Positions 9,899 through 21,380 of a DNA stretch of 64,000 bases are shown piece by piece. The translations under genes and the position numbers were made by a program. Origin of the DNA: Listeria monocytogenes. Lineage in GTDB: Bacteria; Bacillota; Bacilli; Lactobacillales; Listeriaceae. The stretch lies in contig NZ_LT906436.1 in NCBI RefSeq assembly GCF_900187225.1, positions 1,550,001 to 1,614,000 on the forward strand, given 5' to 3'. The notes under the pieces were generated by a model, which saw only the letters and a list, made by a program, of their open reading frames with translations, made no database searches and was not told the origin of the DNA. Every line of letters starts with the position of its first letter. Within the stretch, counting starts at the first letter, position 1.

Positions 9899-9921
9899 TT
9901 ATAAACTCCCCGTTTCTCTAT

Positions 9922-12549
9922 TTATTTCGCGTCGTACCAAGTGTCACCAAAGGCGCTATCTACTTTAAGCGGCACAGAAAGCTCTACTGCATTTTCCATA
10001 ACATCTGGGACAATTTCTTCTAATTTAGCTATTTCAGCTTCAGGTGCTTCGAAGATTAATTCATCGTGCACTTGAAGTAATAATTTTGCTTCTAATTTTT
10101 CAGATACTAAACGCTCGCTCATCAGAATCATAGCTTTTTTGATAATATCAGCGGCACTACCTTGAATAGGTGTGTTCATCGCAGTTCTTTCTGCAAATCC
10201 GCGAACATTAAAATTACGACTAACAATCTCCGGAATATAACGACGACGATGTAAAATGGTCTCTACATAGCCTTTTTCTTTCGCAAAACGGACAATGTCT
10301 TGCATATATTCTTTCACGGCTGGATAACTCACAAAGTAACGATCAATAAAGTCTTTTGCTTCTTTACGCGTAATACCAAGATTTTGCGAAAGCCCATAAT
10401 CACTAATACCATATACAATACCAAAGTTTACTGCTTTAGCTTGACGGCGCATTAGTGAATCCACTTCTTCCTTCTCCACATGAAACACGTCCATGGCTGT
10501 TTTCGTATGGATATCGTAATCGTGCTTAAATGCATAAATTAAATTCTCATCTTCAGAAATATGTGCTAAAACTCGCAACTCTACTTGAGAATAATCGGCT
10601 GAAAACATTTTCCAACCAGGTTTACTCGGCACAAAAACTTGTCTGATTTTCCGACCTTCTTCTAAACGAATCGGGATATTTTGTAAGTTCGGATCGACTG
10701 AACTTAAACGTCCCGTTTGCGTTAATGTTTGGTTGAAACGTGTATGGACCTTATGTGTTTCTTTATCCGTCACTTTAAGCAGCCCTTCGATATAAGTGGA
10801 CTGAATTTTACCAAGTTGACGATATAACAAAATTTCATCAATAATCGCGTGTTTTCCAGACAAACTTTCCAGTACATCCGCAGCTGTTGAATAGCCTGTT
10901 TTTGTTTTCTTGACTGGGGGAAGTTCCAGCTTTTCAAATAAAATTACACCTAGTTGTTTCGGTGAATTAATATTGAATTCTTCGCCAGCTAGTGAATGAA
11001 TGGATGCTTCTAATGTTTTTAGTCTTCCACCCAGCTCTACTTTCATATCTTCAAGCCGATCTGTATCTACGCTGACTCCTTGCATCTCCATTTCTGCTAA
11101 AACAAATGTTAGTGGTAGCTCTAGGTCTTCCATCAAAGCTAGTTGTTCATTTTTCTCTAAATCATCAACTAGTCTTTTCTCTAAGTCAGCAATGGCCACT
11201 GCTTTCCTAGCTAAGTGTGCCGCAACAATGCTTTCTTCAGGAGTGCTACGTTTAGCACCTTTTCCGTAGACTGCTTCATCTGTTTCTACTTCTGTGTAAT
11301 CATGTCTTACTGCAACACTTGTAAAATCATCAATTGAATCAGATGGATTTAACAAGTAAGATGCTAACATGATATCAAATGTGATACCAGAAATTGCCAA
11401 ACCAATGCGGTTCATTGCAACTATTGTTTTCTTCGCATCATACACTACTTTTGTTTGATCACTTTCTACCCATTTGCGGAATGCCTCACTACTTTCAGCT
11501 GTTTCTTTTGTAAAGAAATACGTTCCTTGGCTGGAATGTACTGTCAGCCCGATGAAGTTTGCTGTATGGTAATTATCATTTTCTAGCTCCACATAAAGTG
11601 CGGTTTTCCCACCAAAATGTTGTTCTTTTAATTCCGTTACTATTTCAAAAAACAATTCTTTTAGTTCTTTCGATTCCTCCGGTGTATCTCCTTCGATATT
11701 TTTCAAAAGTGTTGTAAAATTCATTTCTTTTAATAAAGGGATAACTTTTTCAGTTTGATACCCGTCATATTTCGTGCTTTCGACTGTGCATTCAATCGGT
11801 GAATCCACATTGATTGTAGCTAGCTCTTTACTTAAAATAGCTAATTCTTTATTTTCTAGTACTTTTTCTTTTAGTTTTTTACCGGAAATTTCCTCGGCGT
11901 GCTCTAACACACTTTCCACCGTTCCGCCAAATTCATGTAAGAGTTTTAAGGCTGTTTTTTCACCAACGCCTGGAATCCCAGGAATATTATCGGAGGAATC
12001 TCCCATTAAACCTTTCATATCAATGATTTGTTCAGGAGTTAGATTGTATTTTTCTTTTAGTGTTTCTGGTGTGTTGGTTTCCATATCGGCTATGCCTTTT
12101 TTAGTAATATAAACCGTTGTTTTTTCAGAAGCTAATTGTGTTAAATCGCGGTCTCCGGTAATAATTGCAACTTCCATTCCATCTGCTTCCGCTTTTTTCG
12201 TCAATGTTCCGATAATATCGTCTGCCTCGTAATTGGCCAGTTCATATTGCGGGATATCATACGCCGTTAAAAGCTCTCGGATGAATGGAAACTGTTCAGA
12301 TAACTCACTTGGGGTTTTTTGACGTCCGCCTTTATAACCTTTAAATGTTGTATGTCTAAAAGTTGTTTTTCCAGCATCAAATGCAACGAGCACATGGCTG
12401 GGTTTTTCTTTTTCGAGTACATTCATCAACATCATTGCGAATCCATACACCGCATTTGTGTAAACACCTTTATCGTTATTTAAAAGTGGTAACGCATAAA
12501 AAGCGCGATTCGCAATACTATTTCCATCAATTAATACTAATTTATTCAC
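9922..12549 (-). CDS. polA: DNA polymerase I
   Basis: Repair and Okazaki-fragment polymerase. It has 875 residues from a GTG start at 12549, preceded by GAGGAGG at good spacing; a longer frame begins at 12579 without a ribosome-binding site. Order: 5'-3' exonuclease (1-290), a degenerate 3'-5' exonuclease domain (300-470, where the DxE pair is replaced by VELEND), and the polymerase domain with motif A ADYSQVELR, motif B RRQAKAVNFGIVYG and motif C VHDELIFE. Loss of proofreading is usual for Bacillus-type PolA. Confidence 0.98.
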   Translation of the reverse strand: MNKLVLIDGNSIANRAFYALPLLNNDKGVYTNAVYGFAMMLMNVLEKEKPSHVLVAFDAGKTTFRHTTFKGYKGGRQKTPSELSEQFPFIRELLTAYDIPQYELANYEADDIIGTLTKKAEADGMEVAIITGDRDLTQLASEKTTVYITKKGIADMETNTPETLKEKYNLTPEQIIDMKGLMGDSSDNIPGIPGVGEKTALKLLHEFGGTVESVLEHAEEISGKKLKEKVLENKELAILSKELATINVDSPIECTVESTKYDGYQTEKVIPLLKEMNFTTLLKNIEGDTPEESKELKELFFEIVTELKEQHFGGKTALYVELENDNYHTANFIGLTVHSSQGTYFFTKETAESSEAFRKWVESDQTKVVYDAKKTIVAMNRIGLAISGITFDIMLASYLLNPSDSIDDFTSVAVRHDYTEVETDEAVYGKGAKRSTPEESIVAAHLARKAVAIADLEKRLVDDLEKNEQLALMEDLELPLTFVLAEMEMQGVSVDTDRLEDMKVELGGRLKTLEASIHSLAGEEFNINSPKQLGVILFEKLELPPVKKTKTGYSTAADVLESLSGKHAIIDEILLYRQLGKIQSTYIEGLLKVTDKETHKVHTRFNQTLTQTGRLSSVDPNLQNIPIRLEEGRKIRQVFVPSKPGWKMFSADYSQVELRVLAHISEDENLIYAFKHDYDIHTKTAMDVFHVEKEEVDSLMRRQAKAVNFGIVYGISDYGLSQNLGITRKEAKDFIDRYFVSYPAVKEYMQDIVRFAKEKGYVETILHRRRYIPEIVSRNFNVRGFAERTAMNTPIQGSAADIIKKAMILMSERLVSEKLEAKLLLQVHDELIFEAPEAEIAKLEEIVPDVMENAVELSVPLKVDSAFGDTWYDAK

Positions 12550-12587
12550 AGGGATATCCTCCTCGATATTGTCATTCACTTGTGTCT

Positions 12588-12596
12588 ATTTTACCA
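12588..12596 (-). promoter_or_regulatory. Possible extended -10 promoter for polA
   Basis: TGGTAAAAT lies about 40 bp before the GTG start and after the icd terminator; no convincing -35. Confidence 0.35.
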
Positions 12597-12604
12597 TAGG
12601 AACA

Positions 12605-12647
12605 TAAAAACAAACCACTTATCCGAATGGGATTAAATGGTTTGTTT
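12605..12647 (-). terminator. Intrinsic terminator after icd
   Basis: Perfect 10-bp stem AAACAAACCA / TGGTTTGTTT (12608-12617 and 12638-12647) followed by T-rich sequence on the minus strand. It separates the citZ-icd unit from polA. Confidence 0.8.
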
Positions 12648-12714
12648 CAAAAACGCACATTTAAGGTTAAATGTAAAATTACAGACTAGTTTTGGAGCTG
12701 AAAAACGAATTATT

Positions 12715-13977
12715 TTAGAAGTTTTTTATTAATTCGTCCGCAAATTCCGAACATTTAACTTCTGTCGCACCATCCATTAATCGAGCAAAATCATAGGTTA
12801 CCGTTTTCGCAGCAATGGTTTTTTCCATTGATTGATTAATTAAGGCAGCCGCTTCACCCCAACCAATGTGTTCAAGCAGAAGTGTCCCAGATAAAATAAC
12901 CGATGACGGATTTACTTTATCAAGACCGGCATATTTCGGAGCAGTACCATGCGTCGCTTCGAAAATCGCATGACCAGTTAAGTAGTTAATGTTTGCTCCT
13001 GGAGCAATACCGATTCCGCCTACTTGAGCAGCAAGCGCATCGGAAATGTAGTCTCCATTCAAGTTCATTGTAGCAACTACATCAAATTCAGCTGGGCGAG
13101 TTAAGATTTGTTGCAAGAAAATATCCGCAATCGAATCTTTGACTAGAATTTTTCCAGCAGCAAGCGCTTCGTTTTGTTTCGCGTCAGCAACTTCTGTTCC
13201 TTCTGCTTCTTTAATTCGATCATACTCATTCCAAGTAAATACTTTATCACCATATTCGCGTTCACATAAGTCATAGCCCCAATTTTTGAAAGCTCCTTCT
13301 GTGAACTTCATGATATTCCCTTTGTGTACGAGCGTTAATGATTTACGACCTTCTTTAATTGCATATTCAATCGCCGAACGCACTAAACGCTCCGTTCCTT
13401 CTTTGGAAATCGGCTTGATACCAATTCCAGAAGTTTCCGGGAAACGGATTTTATCAACACCAAATTCAGATTTTAAGAAGTCGATTAGTTTTTTCGATTC
13501 TATGCTACCTTCTTTAAATTCAATCCCTGCATAAATATCTTCTGTATTCTCACGGAAAATAACCATATCTGTGTCTTCTGGACGTTTCACCGGTGAAGGA
13601 ACACCTTTGAAATAACGAACTGGACGTAAACAAACATATAAATCTAACTCTTGGCGCAGGGCAACGTTTAGTGAACGAATGCCTCCCCCGATTGGAGTAG
13701 TAAGTGGTCCTTTAATAGCAATCAAATATTCGTCAATTGTATCTAAAGTCGCCTGTGGTAACCATTCTCCTGTTTGCTTGAATGCTTTTTCGCCAGCTAA
13801 TACTTCTTTCCAAGCAATTTCTTTTTCACCATTGTAAGCTTTTTTTACTGCGGCATCTAAAACGCGTTTCGCAGCTGCCCAGATGTCTGGACCAGTTCCG
13901 TCCCCTTCAATAAAAGGAATGACTGGATTGTTTGGTGTTTTTAGCACACCGTTTTCTACTTGAATTTTTTGACTCAT
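12715..13977 (-). CDS. icd: Isocitrate dehydrogenase (NADP-dependent)
   Basis: Oxidatively decarboxylates isocitrate to 2-oxoglutarate with NADP. It has 420 residues. Substrate-binding serine and arginines lie in [28 protein letters not shown] and the NADP-specifying [14 protein letters not shown] segment match the E. coli-type enzyme. It is 19 bases after citZ with a strong RBS (GAGGAGG), so the two are cotranscribed. In Listeria this oxidative arm ends at 2-oxoglutarate (known physiology) and serves mainly glutamate supply. Called citC in Bacillus nomenclature. Confidence 0.97.
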   Translation of the reverse strand: MSQKIQVENGVLKTPNNPVIPFIEGDGTGPDIWAAAKRVLDAAVKKAYNGEKEIAWKEVLAGEKAFKQTGEWLPQATLDTIDEYLIAIKGPLTTPIGGGIRSLNVALRQELDLYVCLRPVRYFKGVPSPVKRPEDTDMVIFRENTEDIYAGIEFKEGSIESKKLIDFLKSEFGVDKIRFPETSGIGIKPISKEGTERLVRSAIEYAIKEGRKSLTLVHKGNIMKFTEGAFKNWGYDLCEREYGDKVFTWNEYDRIKEAEGTEVADAKQNEALAAGKILVKDSIADIFLQQILTRPAEFDVVATMNLNGDYISDALAAQVGGIGIAPGANINYLTGHAIFEATHGTAPKYAGLDKVNPSSVILSGTLLLEHIGWGEAAALINQSMEKTIAAKTVTYDFARLMDGATEVKCSEFADELIKNF

Positions 13978-13996
13978 AAAGTTTGTTCCTCCTCGA

Positions 13997-15118
13997 TTAA
14001 ATTCGTTCTTCTACAGGTAAATAACTTCTATTTTCAGGTCCAACGTAAATTGCACGCGGACGAATAAGACGATTATCACGATATTGCTCAAAAATGTGCG
14101 CTAACCAGCCGGATACACGACTTACAGAAAATACTAATGTAAATAAATCACGGTCAATTCCAAGCGCATGATAAACAGATGCTGAATAGAAATCGACATT
14201 CGGTTTTAAATGTTTCAATTCCCAAACAGATTCTTCTACTTGCAGAGAAATATCAAACCACTTCTCTTCGCCTTTTTCAGCTGTTAATTTTCTGGACATT
14301 TCACGCAAATGTTGCGCACGAGGATCTCCGCCACGATAAACACGGTGACCGAATCCCATAATCTTTTGCTTCGTATCAATTTTTTCTTGAATGTAATTAC
14401 GCACATCTCCAGCTTGATCAATTTCTTCTAGCATATCAAATACACGTTCATTAGCACCACCGTGAAGTGGGCCTTTTAAAGCGCCAATTGCGGCTGTTAC
14501 CCCGGAATAAACGTCCGAAAGCGTTGCCACACAAACTCGTGCTGTAAAAGTAGACGCATTAAATTCATGGTCAGCATGTAGTACAAGCGCTTTATTCATT
14601 GCTTCTACTGATAATTCATCTGCTTCTTCTCCTGTAATCATATATAAGAAATTTGCAGCCATATTTAAATCTTCTCTCGGTGGAATTGGATCAAGTCCGC
14701 GACGAATTCTGGAAAAAGCGGCAACAATGGTTGGCATTTTTGCTTGAAGTCGTAAGCCTTTACGGTAAACGGCTTCCCCGTCGTCTAATTCAGCTTCTGT
14801 ATCAAATACACCGAGCATGGAAACAGTTGTTCTTAAAACACTCATAGGATGTAATTTTTGATGATTTTGCATTCTTAGACTTGTGATGATTGTTTCAGAC
14901 ACTGCCATATTTTCTTGGATTTCTCGTTTAAATTTTTTAAATTCATCTTTATTCGGCAAGCGTAAATGCCATAATAAGTAGATTACTTCTTCAAAAGAAG
15001 CGTTATTTTCCATTAAATCGTCAATACCATAGCCAACATAAGTTAACATATCATCAATGATAGAGCTAATGGACGTTTCAGCAACATATACATTTTCTAA
15101 GCCTTTAGATAACGTCAT
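13997..15118 (-). CDS. citZ: Citrate synthase
   Basis: Condenses oxaloacetate and acetyl-CoA. It has 373 residues, a type II short Gram-positive form. Catalytic histidines are in [12 protein letters not shown] and [14 protein letters not shown], and the aspartate is in [12 protein letters not shown]. The RBS AGGAGG precedes the ATG. The DUF441 gene ends 35 bases upstream with no terminator between, so the likely promoter is the one before that gene, which carries a CcpC-like dyad. Confidence 0.97.
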   Translation of the reverse strand: MTLSKGLENVYVAETSISSIIDDMLTYVGYGIDDLMENNASFEEVIYLLWHLRLPNKDEFKKFKREIQENMAVSETIITSLRMQNHQKLHPMSVLRTTVSMLGVFDTEAELDDGEAVYRKGLRLQAKMPTIVAAFSRIRRGLDPIPPREDLNMAANFLYMITGEEADELSVEAMNKALVLHADHEFNASTFTARVCVATLSDVYSGVTAAIGALKGPLHGGANERVFDMLEEIDQAGDVRNYIQEKIDTKQKIMGFGHRVYRGGDPRAQHLREMSRKLTAEKGEEKWFDISLQVEESVWELKHLKPNVDFYSASVYHALGIDRDLFTLVFSVSRVSGWLAHIFEQYRDNRLIRPRAIYVGPENRSYLPVEERI

Positions 15119-15153
15119 TTCATTTCCTCCTTTTATCTTTTTTACGTATGTAC

Positions 15154-15615
15154 TTATTTTATGAATGCAACTAACTGCATTGCCATGTAAGCAATACCAG
15201 CTGCAATTACCGGTCCAGCAGCTATCCCTCTAAAAAGCACCACTGCTAAAATGGTCCCAAATACTAATGAGACAGTCACTTGTGGATCAACGGCCATATA
15301 GCCTACACCTTTTTTCGCTAGGATAGAAACGGCAATTCCTGCACCAAGACCAATCCAGCCAGCAGCCGATTTGAAAGAATCAATTAAATCTTTAAAACCG
15401 ATTTGACCAGTTGCGATTGGAATTAAGATAGCAACCGTAATAATCGTTACACCCCAATTTATCCCTTTTGCTTGGATTATTTCCATTACTTTGCCGTCGA
15501 CGTGAAATAACTTCAATAAAATAACGACAGCTACAGCAATGATAAGCGAATTATTTTTTGCTATAAGTCCGAGAAGTAAAAAAAGAAGTAAAAACAACAT
15601 ACTTTCCGTAAACAT
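15154..15615 (-). CDS. DUF441 integral membrane protein (YtwI-like)
   Basis: A 153-residue protein of unknown function with four or five hydrophobic segments (about 3-32, 53-70, 85-100, 107-125, 130-150), resembling the DUF441/UPF0756 family. It is the first gene of a unit with citZ and icd, separated from citZ by only 35 bases. Conserved linkage to citrate synthase in Bacillales suggests a link to citrate or acid metabolism, but that is inference only. Confidence 0.85.
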   Translation of the reverse strand: MFTESMLFLLLFLLLGLIAKNNSLIIAVAVVILLKLFHVDGKVMEIIQAKGINWGVTIITVAILIPIATGQIGFKDLIDSFKSAAGWIGLGAGIAVSILAKKGVGYMAVDPQVTVSLVFGTILAVVLFRGIAAGPVIAAGIAYMAMQLVAFIK

Positions 15616-15663
15616 ATTAAGTCACCTTTCAATATCACGCATCTAGGAAGCGAGATAACAATT

Positions 15664-15669
15664 ATTATA
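15664..15669 (-). promoter_or_regulatory. -10 of DUF441-citZ-icd promoter
   Basis: TATAAT in a TGATATAAT extended -10 context, about 50 bp upstream of the DUF441 ATG. It abuts the CcpC-like dyad at 15672-15686. Confidence 0.6.
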
Positions 15670-15671
15670 TC

Positions 15672-15686
15672 ATAAACATACCTTAT
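15672..15686 (-). promoter_or_regulatory. CcpC-type operator before DUF441-citZ-icd
   Basis: On the minus strand ATAAGGTATGTTTAT fits exactly the ATAA-N7-TTAT dyad described for CcpC, the citrate-responsive repressor of citZ and citB in Bacillus and Listeria. A further ATAA...TTAT pair with a 6-base gap overlaps the -10 (ATAATAATTGTTAT). The position, just upstream of the -10, fits repression. Confidence 0.65.
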
Positions 15687-15734
15687 AGTAATACTAAAAT
15701 GCCATAAGGAAAATGAATTGCCTTTTTTTCAATG

Positions 15735-15768
15735 AAACCTCTATAGAAAGTTTTTCCCATAGAGGTTT
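15735..15768. terminator. Hairpin after fxsA
   Basis: Perfect 10-bp stem AAACCTCTAT / ATAGAGGTTT directly after the fxsA stop. The T tract on the minus strand is short and interrupted, so it may be a weak terminator. Confidence 0.5.
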
Positions 15769-15771
15769 TAA

Positions 15772-16149
15772 TTACATATCAAAATAATAATATTGCGTAT
15801 GTTTCTTTTGATTTCCAAGCCATTTTGTTAATTTAGGTTTTAATAGTTTACGGGAAAATGGAATAAAAATGAGCAGTCCAAGGATAGTTGTTATAACACC
15901 TGGAATAATTAATAAAAAACCGGCGATAAAAAAGCACAGACTATCCAATAAATATGGGGCTACTGTGCGTCCATCTCGTAAATTCCGGAAAAGATTGCCA
16001 CCAAGACGTTTGAAAATAAAAACACCAAAAGCACTTGAAGCTATTTGAATAAAAAGAAGGGGCCAAAAGCCGATTACTTGGAATAACCAAACGTACATAA
16101 TCAATTCTATTAAGCCATATAAAGCCCAATAAAGAATAAATTTTCTCAT
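15772..16149 (-). CDS. fxsA: FxsA-family membrane protein
   Basis: A 125-residue protein with hydrophobic segments at about 8-26, 28-46 and 72-98, matching the FxsA family (in E. coli, overproduction relieves F-plasmid exclusion of phage T7). Its real role is unknown. The C-terminus is polar and probably cytoplasmic. It is monocistronic: a -10 (TATAAT) at 16176-16181 and the pykA terminator lie just upstream, and a hairpin follows. Confidence 0.85.
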   Translation of the reverse strand: MRKFILYWALYGLIELIMYVWLFQVIGFWPLLFIQIASSAFGVFIFKRLGGNLFRNLRDGRTVAPYLLDSLCFFIAGFLLIIPGVITTILGLLIFIPFSRKLLKPKLTKWLGNQKKHTQYYYFDM

Positions 16150-16175
16150 AAAATCAACTCCAATACTTAATCCCT

Positions 16176-16181
16176 ATTATA
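16176..16181 (-). promoter_or_regulatory. -10 element for fxsA
   Basis: TATAAT 26 bp before the ATG; no good -35 seen. Confidence 0.4.
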
Positions 16182-16221
16182 ACCTATTTTGGCGTAATCG
16201 AAAAACAATACAGCATGCACA

Positions 16222-16255
16222 TAAAAAAAGCGTCCCGCATGCGGGACGCTTTTAG
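16222..16255 (-). terminator. Intrinsic terminator after pykA
   Basis: A perfect GC-rich palindrome (AGCGTCCCGC mirrored, 16229-16250) followed by seven T on the minus strand, ten bases after the pykA stop. Confidence 0.92.
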
Positions 16256-16266
16256 AAAGTTAACTA

Positions 16267-18024
16267 TTAATGTGTTGCTGTTTTGCCGTTATATACAACA
16301 CCTTGACGAGAATCAACTGTGATGATTTCACCATCTTTTACAAGAGATGTTGCATCTTTAGCACCAACGATAACAGGAATGCCAAGGTTGATTCCAACAA
16401 CTGCTGCGTGGCTAGTTAAGCCGCCTTCTTCCACAACAACTGCAGCACTTTTCTCGAATGCAGGAAGGATTTCTTTATCTGTTGTTTTAACGATTAAGAT
16501 TCCGCCTTCTTCTGCTTTTTCAAGTGCTTCTGCATTGGATTTAGCAACGATTGCTTTACCGATAACAGATTTGCTGCCAATTCCTTGGCCTTTAACTACT
16601 TTTTCACCAATTAATTGGATTTTCATTACGTTTGTTGTTCCACTTTCAGTAACTGGAACACCAGCAGTGATGATAATTAAGTCGCCTTGTTTTGCAACGC
16701 CAGAAGCAAGAGATTCTTTCACTGCAAGGTCGAACATTTCATCTGTGTTGCTAACTGGAGTAGCTAGACGAGGATAAACACCCCATGAAAGTGCTAAACC
16801 ACGGTATACATGCTCGTTGAATGTTACAGCAACGATATGAGATTTTGGACGATATTTAGAGATCATACGCGCTGTGTGACCACTTTGAGTCGCAGCAACG
16901 ATAGTTTGAACGTTTAAGTTTTTCGCAGTATGGCCAACTGCTTGACCGATAGCTTCTGTCATATCCGTATTTTCGTGAAGTTTAAGTGCAAATTTATCTT
17001 GAGCAACTAGTACTTCTTCTGTACGAACAGCGATTTTCGCCATCATTTTAACTGCTTCTACTGGATAATCCCCAGCAGCTGTTTCACCGGATAACATAAT
17101 AGCATCTGTTCCATCAAAAATCGCATTCGCTACGTCACTTGCTTCAGCGCGAGTTGGACGTGGGTTACGTTGCATGGAATCAAGCATTTGTGTTGCAGTA
17201 ATAACAGGCTTACCAAGTTTATTACATTTTCTGATAAGTTCTTTTTGTACAATCGGAACTTCTTCAGCTGGAATTTCAACACCAAGGTCACCACGAGCAA
17301 CCATTAGGCCTTGAGATACTTGCAAGATTTCGTCGATATTGTCAACGCCTTCTTGGTTTTCGATTTTAGGAATGATTTGTACGTGAGTTGCGTTATGCTC
17401 TTCTAAAATTTTAGTAATTTCAAGAACATCTGTAGCACGACGTACGAAAGATGCAGCGATAAAGTCGATACCTTGTTCTAAACCAAAGCGGATATCAGCA
17501 GCATCTTTTTCTGTGATTCCTGGTAGGTTGATAGAAACGTTAGGTACGTTAACACCTTTTTTATTTTTAAGTACGCCAGGGTTAAGTACTTTAGTTACTA
17601 GTTCGCGATTAGCTTCGTCTTTTTCGATTACTTCAAGACCGATTAAGCCGTCATCAAGTAAAATGGAAGAACCAATTTCTACGTCATCATAAAGTTCTCC
17701 GTATGTTACAGAGAATTTTTCTTTTGTTCCTTCAACAGGAGTCATAGAAACACGTACAACATCACCTGTTTGGAATTCTAATTTTCCACCGACCATGTCG
17801 TTCGTACGGATTTCTGGACCTTTTGTATCAAGTAAGATAGCCACTTGTTTGCCAGTTTTTTTCGATGCTTCACGGATATTTACAATACGCGCACCGTGCT
17901 CTTCAAAGTCTCCGTGAGAGAAATTAAGACGTGCTACGTTCATTCCTGCTTCGATCAACTGAACTAAAGTGTCAACTGACTCACTTGCAGGACCAATTGT
18001 ACAAACAATTTTCGTTTTTTTCAT
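16267..18024 (-). CDS. pykA: Pyruvate kinase
   Basis: Makes pyruvate and ATP from PEP and ADP. It has 585 residues, longer than the 470-residue E. coli type because of a C-terminal PEP-utiliser mobile domain (about 480-585, with TSHAAVVG), standard in Bacilli. Core motifs: [21 protein letters not shown] and [11 protein letters not shown]. In B. subtilis it is cotranscribed with pfkA; here a terminator and 282 bases separate the two, and a cre-like palindrome lies between. Confidence 0.97.
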   Translation of the reverse strand: MKKTKIVCTIGPASESVDTLVQLIEAGMNVARLNFSHGDFEEHGARIVNIREASKKTGKQVAILLDTKGPEIRTNDMVGGKLEFQTGDVVRVSMTPVEGTKEKFSVTYGELYDDVEIGSSILLDDGLIGLEVIEKDEANRELVTKVLNPGVLKNKKGVNVPNVSINLPGITEKDAADIRFGLEQGIDFIAASFVRRATDVLEITKILEEHNATHVQIIPKIENQEGVDNIDEILQVSQGLMVARGDLGVEIPAEEVPIVQKELIRKCNKLGKPVITATQMLDSMQRNPRPTRAEASDVANAIFDGTDAIMLSGETAAGDYPVEAVKMMAKIAVRTEEVLVAQDKFALKLHENTDMTEAIGQAVGHTAKNLNVQTIVAATQSGHTARMISKYRPKSHIVAVTFNEHVYRGLALSWGVYPRLATPVSNTDEMFDLAVKESLASGVAKQGDLIIITAGVPVTESGTTNVMKIQLIGEKVVKGQGIGSKSVIGKAIVAKSNAEALEKAEEGGILIVKTTDKEILPAFEKSAAVVVEEGGLTSHAAVVGINLGIPVIVGAKDATSLVKDGEIITVDSRQGVVYNGKTATH

Positions 18025-18077
18025 GTTATTACTCCTCCTAGAACTTAGCTATTCATTCGTATTTATTATAAACATAT

Positions 18078-18111
18078 CTTCCACATTTTACCAGTAACAA
18101 CCTTGTAAAAC
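18078..18111 (-). promoter_or_regulatory. Candidate promoter region for pykA
   Basis: TTGTTT-17 bp-TAAAAT is readable on the minus strand upstream of pykA, and a second -10-like TATAAT sits nearer the gene. I cannot decide between them. Confidence 0.35.
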
Positions 18112-18161
18112 AAGTCAGTTTGTGAACAAAATTGCAATCACCTTACATGGTAACGATAACA

Positions 18162-18175
18162 AGAAAACGTTTTCT
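18162..18175. promoter_or_regulatory. cre-like palindrome between pfkA and pykA
   Basis: AGAAAACGTTTTCT is a perfect 14-bp palindrome. It differs from the CcpA consensus TGWAANCGNTNWCA only at the outermost parts of each arm. It lies about 138 bp upstream of the pykA ATG, upstream of its likely promoter, a position compatible with activation by CcpA. Confidence 0.5.
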
Positions 18176-18263
18176 AGATTGTTACAGCATGCTTAATGAG
18201 CGATTTGCATTTCTTTATCAACAAAGTTTATTTTTAATACGTTACTAAAATTTTTCACAAAGA

Positions 18264-18293
18264 AAGGCTACCATGCTTTGTCATGGCAGCCAG
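18264..18293 (-). terminator. Intrinsic terminator after pfkA
   Basis: 10-bp stem GGCTGCCATG / CATGGTAGCC (one mismatch pair) with a hexanucleotide loop, then TTTCTTTG on the minus strand. Confidence 0.7.
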
Positions 18294-18306
18294 CTCTTCA
18301 GCCGTT

Positions 18307-19299
<993 letters not shown>

Positions 19300-19503
19300 T
19301 CATCACATGTGTTTATTCTACATGAAAAAAGGTCAAATGAAAAGCTTCAACAGAGCACTTTTTTTAACGAGAAGCTCTGCAAATCGCCATTTTAAATATC
19401 GGTCTATTCCGATTTGCGTAAAAAACGGCTTTATAGCTTAAATTAACATAATTGGTCTATACTTGTGAAGGGGTAAACTTTCTTTTAGCGTTTGGCATAT
19501 ACC

Positions 19504-19543
19504 AAAGAAGCGGATTTCCTAAAATCAGGAAATCCGCTTCTTT
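19504..19543 (-). terminator. Intrinsic terminator after accA
   Basis: Perfect 14-bp stem GAAGCGGATTTCCT and its complement (19507-19520, 19527-19540). The T tract on the minus strand is short (TTTGG). On the plus strand the hairpin is followed by TTTTATTG. Between here and pfkA (19267-19503) I see only promoter-like sequence (TTTTCA-17-TAGAAT near 19317-19345). Confidence 0.75.
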
Positions 19544-19549
19544 TATTGT

Positions 19550-20506
19550 TTATAAAGTATCGTATACACCAATTTTCTTGAATTTTTCATAACGTTGTTC
19601 TATTAATTGTTCTTCAGAAAATGCCATTAGTGCATGTAAAGACTTCGTGATAGTTTTGTTAATTTCTTCGGCTTGCGCGTTTAAATCTCGGTGCGCACCA
19701 CCTTTTACTTCTGGAATAATTCCATCTGTAATGCCAAGTTCGAACAAATCACCAGCTGTAATCCGCATAGACTCCGCTGCTTTCTTCGCTTGACTGGCAT
19801 CTTTCCATAAAATAGCGGCTGCTCCTTCTGGTGAAATAACAGAGAAAACCGCATTTTCAAGCATGAAAATTTGATTTCCAACACCAAGAGCAAGTGCTCC
19901 ACCACTTCCACCTTCACCGATTACAATAGAAATAATTGGTACTTTCATATCGCTCATTTCATAAAGGTTTCTAGCAATGGCTTCACTTTGACCGCGTTCT
20001 TCCGCAGCACGACCTGGGTAGGCACCTTTCGTATCAATGAAACAAATAATTGGTCGACCAAATTTATCTGCTTGTTTCATCAAACGTAGCGCTTTACGGA
20101 AACCTTCAGGATGAGGCATACCAAAATTACGGTGTAAATTATCTTTTGTATCTTTACCACGTTGGTGACCGATAACTGTCACTGGAATACCCTTGAAAGT
20201 TGCGATACCACCAACAATTGCCGCATCGTCACCAAAAGCACGATCTCCGTGAAGTTCCATGAAGTCTTCAAATAAAAGTGAAATATAATCAAGTGTCGTA
20301 GGTCTCTCCGGATGGCGAGCTACTTGAAATTTATCCCATGCAGTCATATTGCTATAAATGCTTGATTCTAACTTACCTAAGCGTTTTTCTAGCTTTTCGA
20401 TTTCATTAGTCAAATCCACATCAGAAGTTTCATTGTATTCTTTTAAGTCCGCAATTTTGCTTTTTAATTCTAAAATTGGTTTCTCAAATTCCATCTCATT
20501 CGCCAT
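19550..20506 (-). CDS. accA: Acetyl-CoA carboxylase carboxyltransferase, alpha subunit
   Basis: With AccD forms the carboxyltransferase that makes malonyl-CoA for fatty acid synthesis. It has 318 residues from ATG 20506, which follows AGGAGG inside the end of accD; the two genes overlap by 11 bases. Crotonase-fold carboxyltransferase signatures include [14 protein letters not shown] and [12 protein letters not shown]. The tight overlap suggests stoichiometric coupled translation. Biotin carrier and carboxylase genes are not in the window. Confidence 0.97.
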   Translation of the reverse strand: MANEMEFEKPILELKSKIADLKEYNETSDVDLTNEIEKLEKRLGKLESSIYSNMTAWDKFQVARHPERPTTLDYISLLFEDFMELHGDRAFGDDAAIVGGIATFKGIPVTVIGHQRGKDTKDNLHRNFGMPHPEGFRKALRLMKQADKFGRPIICFIDTKGAYPGRAAEERGQSEAIARNLYEMSDMKVPIISIVIGEGGSGGALALGVGNQIFMLENAVFSVISPEGAAAILWKDASQAKKAAESMRITAGDLFELGITDGIIPEVKGGAHRDLNAQAEEINKTITKSLHALMAFSEEQLIEQRYEKFKKIGVYDTL

Positions 20507-21380
20507 CCGCTTCACCTCCTACTTCAGGTGTTTTCACGTGAATGCTTAAAATAAAACTTAATTTATTTTGCAAATCAAGGCGTGAAATACAGTCATCTAG
20601 TTGCCCGTGCTTTAATAAGAATTCCGCCGTTTGGAAGTCTTCTGGTAATTCTTCACGAACGGTTTGTTCAATCACTCGGCGACCTGCAAAACCAATAAGT
20701 GCTCCTGGTTCTGCAAAGTTATAATCTCCAAGTGATGCAAAACTAGCAGAAACTCCGCCCGTAGTTGGGTGTGTCATTACCGTAATAACAAGCCCACCAT
20801 GGTTGCTAAATCGCTTGAATGCAGCCGAAGTTTTTGCCATTTGCATAAGCGAAAGCATCCCTTCTTGCATACGCGCACCGCCGGATGCAGTGAAAATAAC
20901 AAATGGTTTATTTGTTTTATCAGCATCTTCCACAGCACGAAGAATTTTTTCACCGACAACAGAGCCCATACTTGCCATTCTAAAACGAGAATCCATCACT
21001 GCAATAACAAGTGGATTACCGCCAATAGTAGCATGACCAGTAACAATGGCTTCATTTAAACCAGATTTTTGCTTATCTTTCTCAATTCGATCCATATAAT
21101 CTTCAAAACCAAGTGGATTTGCTGTCGTTAAATTAGCATCAATTTCTTCAAAAGAGCCTTCATCAACAAGCATATCGATTCGTGCTTTTGCCCCAATTGG
21201 ATGGTGAAAACCACAATAATTACATACCATAAGATTTTTTTGCAATTCTTTGGTATACATTATTTTTTTACATTCTGGACATTTTGTCATAATACCTTCT
21301 GGAACATCTGCTTTCGTTCCATCAGAAGGGATTGTGGCATATTTTCTCTTTTTTGGTTTTGTAAACAAGTCTCCTAGCAA
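20496..21380 (-). CDS. accD: Acetyl-CoA carboxylase carboxyltransferase, beta subunit
   Basis: Partner of AccA. It has 294 residues from a TTG start at 21380 (reads [13 protein letters not shown]), which has GGGGAGGG six bases upstream. The open frame extends to 21500, but those 40 residues are unlike the family. Zinc ribbon Cys34, Cys37, Cys53 and Cys56 at the N-terminus, then the carboxyltransferase domain with [12 protein letters not shown] and [10 protein letters not shown]. The TTG start is unusual and could limit expression. Confidence 0.95.
   Translation of the reverse strand: MLGDLFTKPKKRKYATIPSDGTKADVPEGIMTKCPECKKIMYTKELQKNLMVCNYCGFHHPIGAKARIDMLVDEGSFEEIDANLTTANPLGFEDYMDRIEKDKQKSGLNEAIVTGHATIGGNPLVIAVMDSRFRMASMGSVVGEKILRAVEDADKTNKPFVIFTASGGARMQEGMLSLMQMAKTSAAFKRFSNHGGLVITVMTHPTTGGVSASFASLGDYNFAEPGALIGFAGRRVIEQTVREELPEDFQTAEFLLKHGQLDDCISRLDLQNKLSFILSIHVKTPEVGGEADGE

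Noticed and set aside
16319-16777. 152-codon plus-strand open frame opposite pykA
   Set aside because: Antisense shadow in a highly conserved gene; composition follows the pykA codons.
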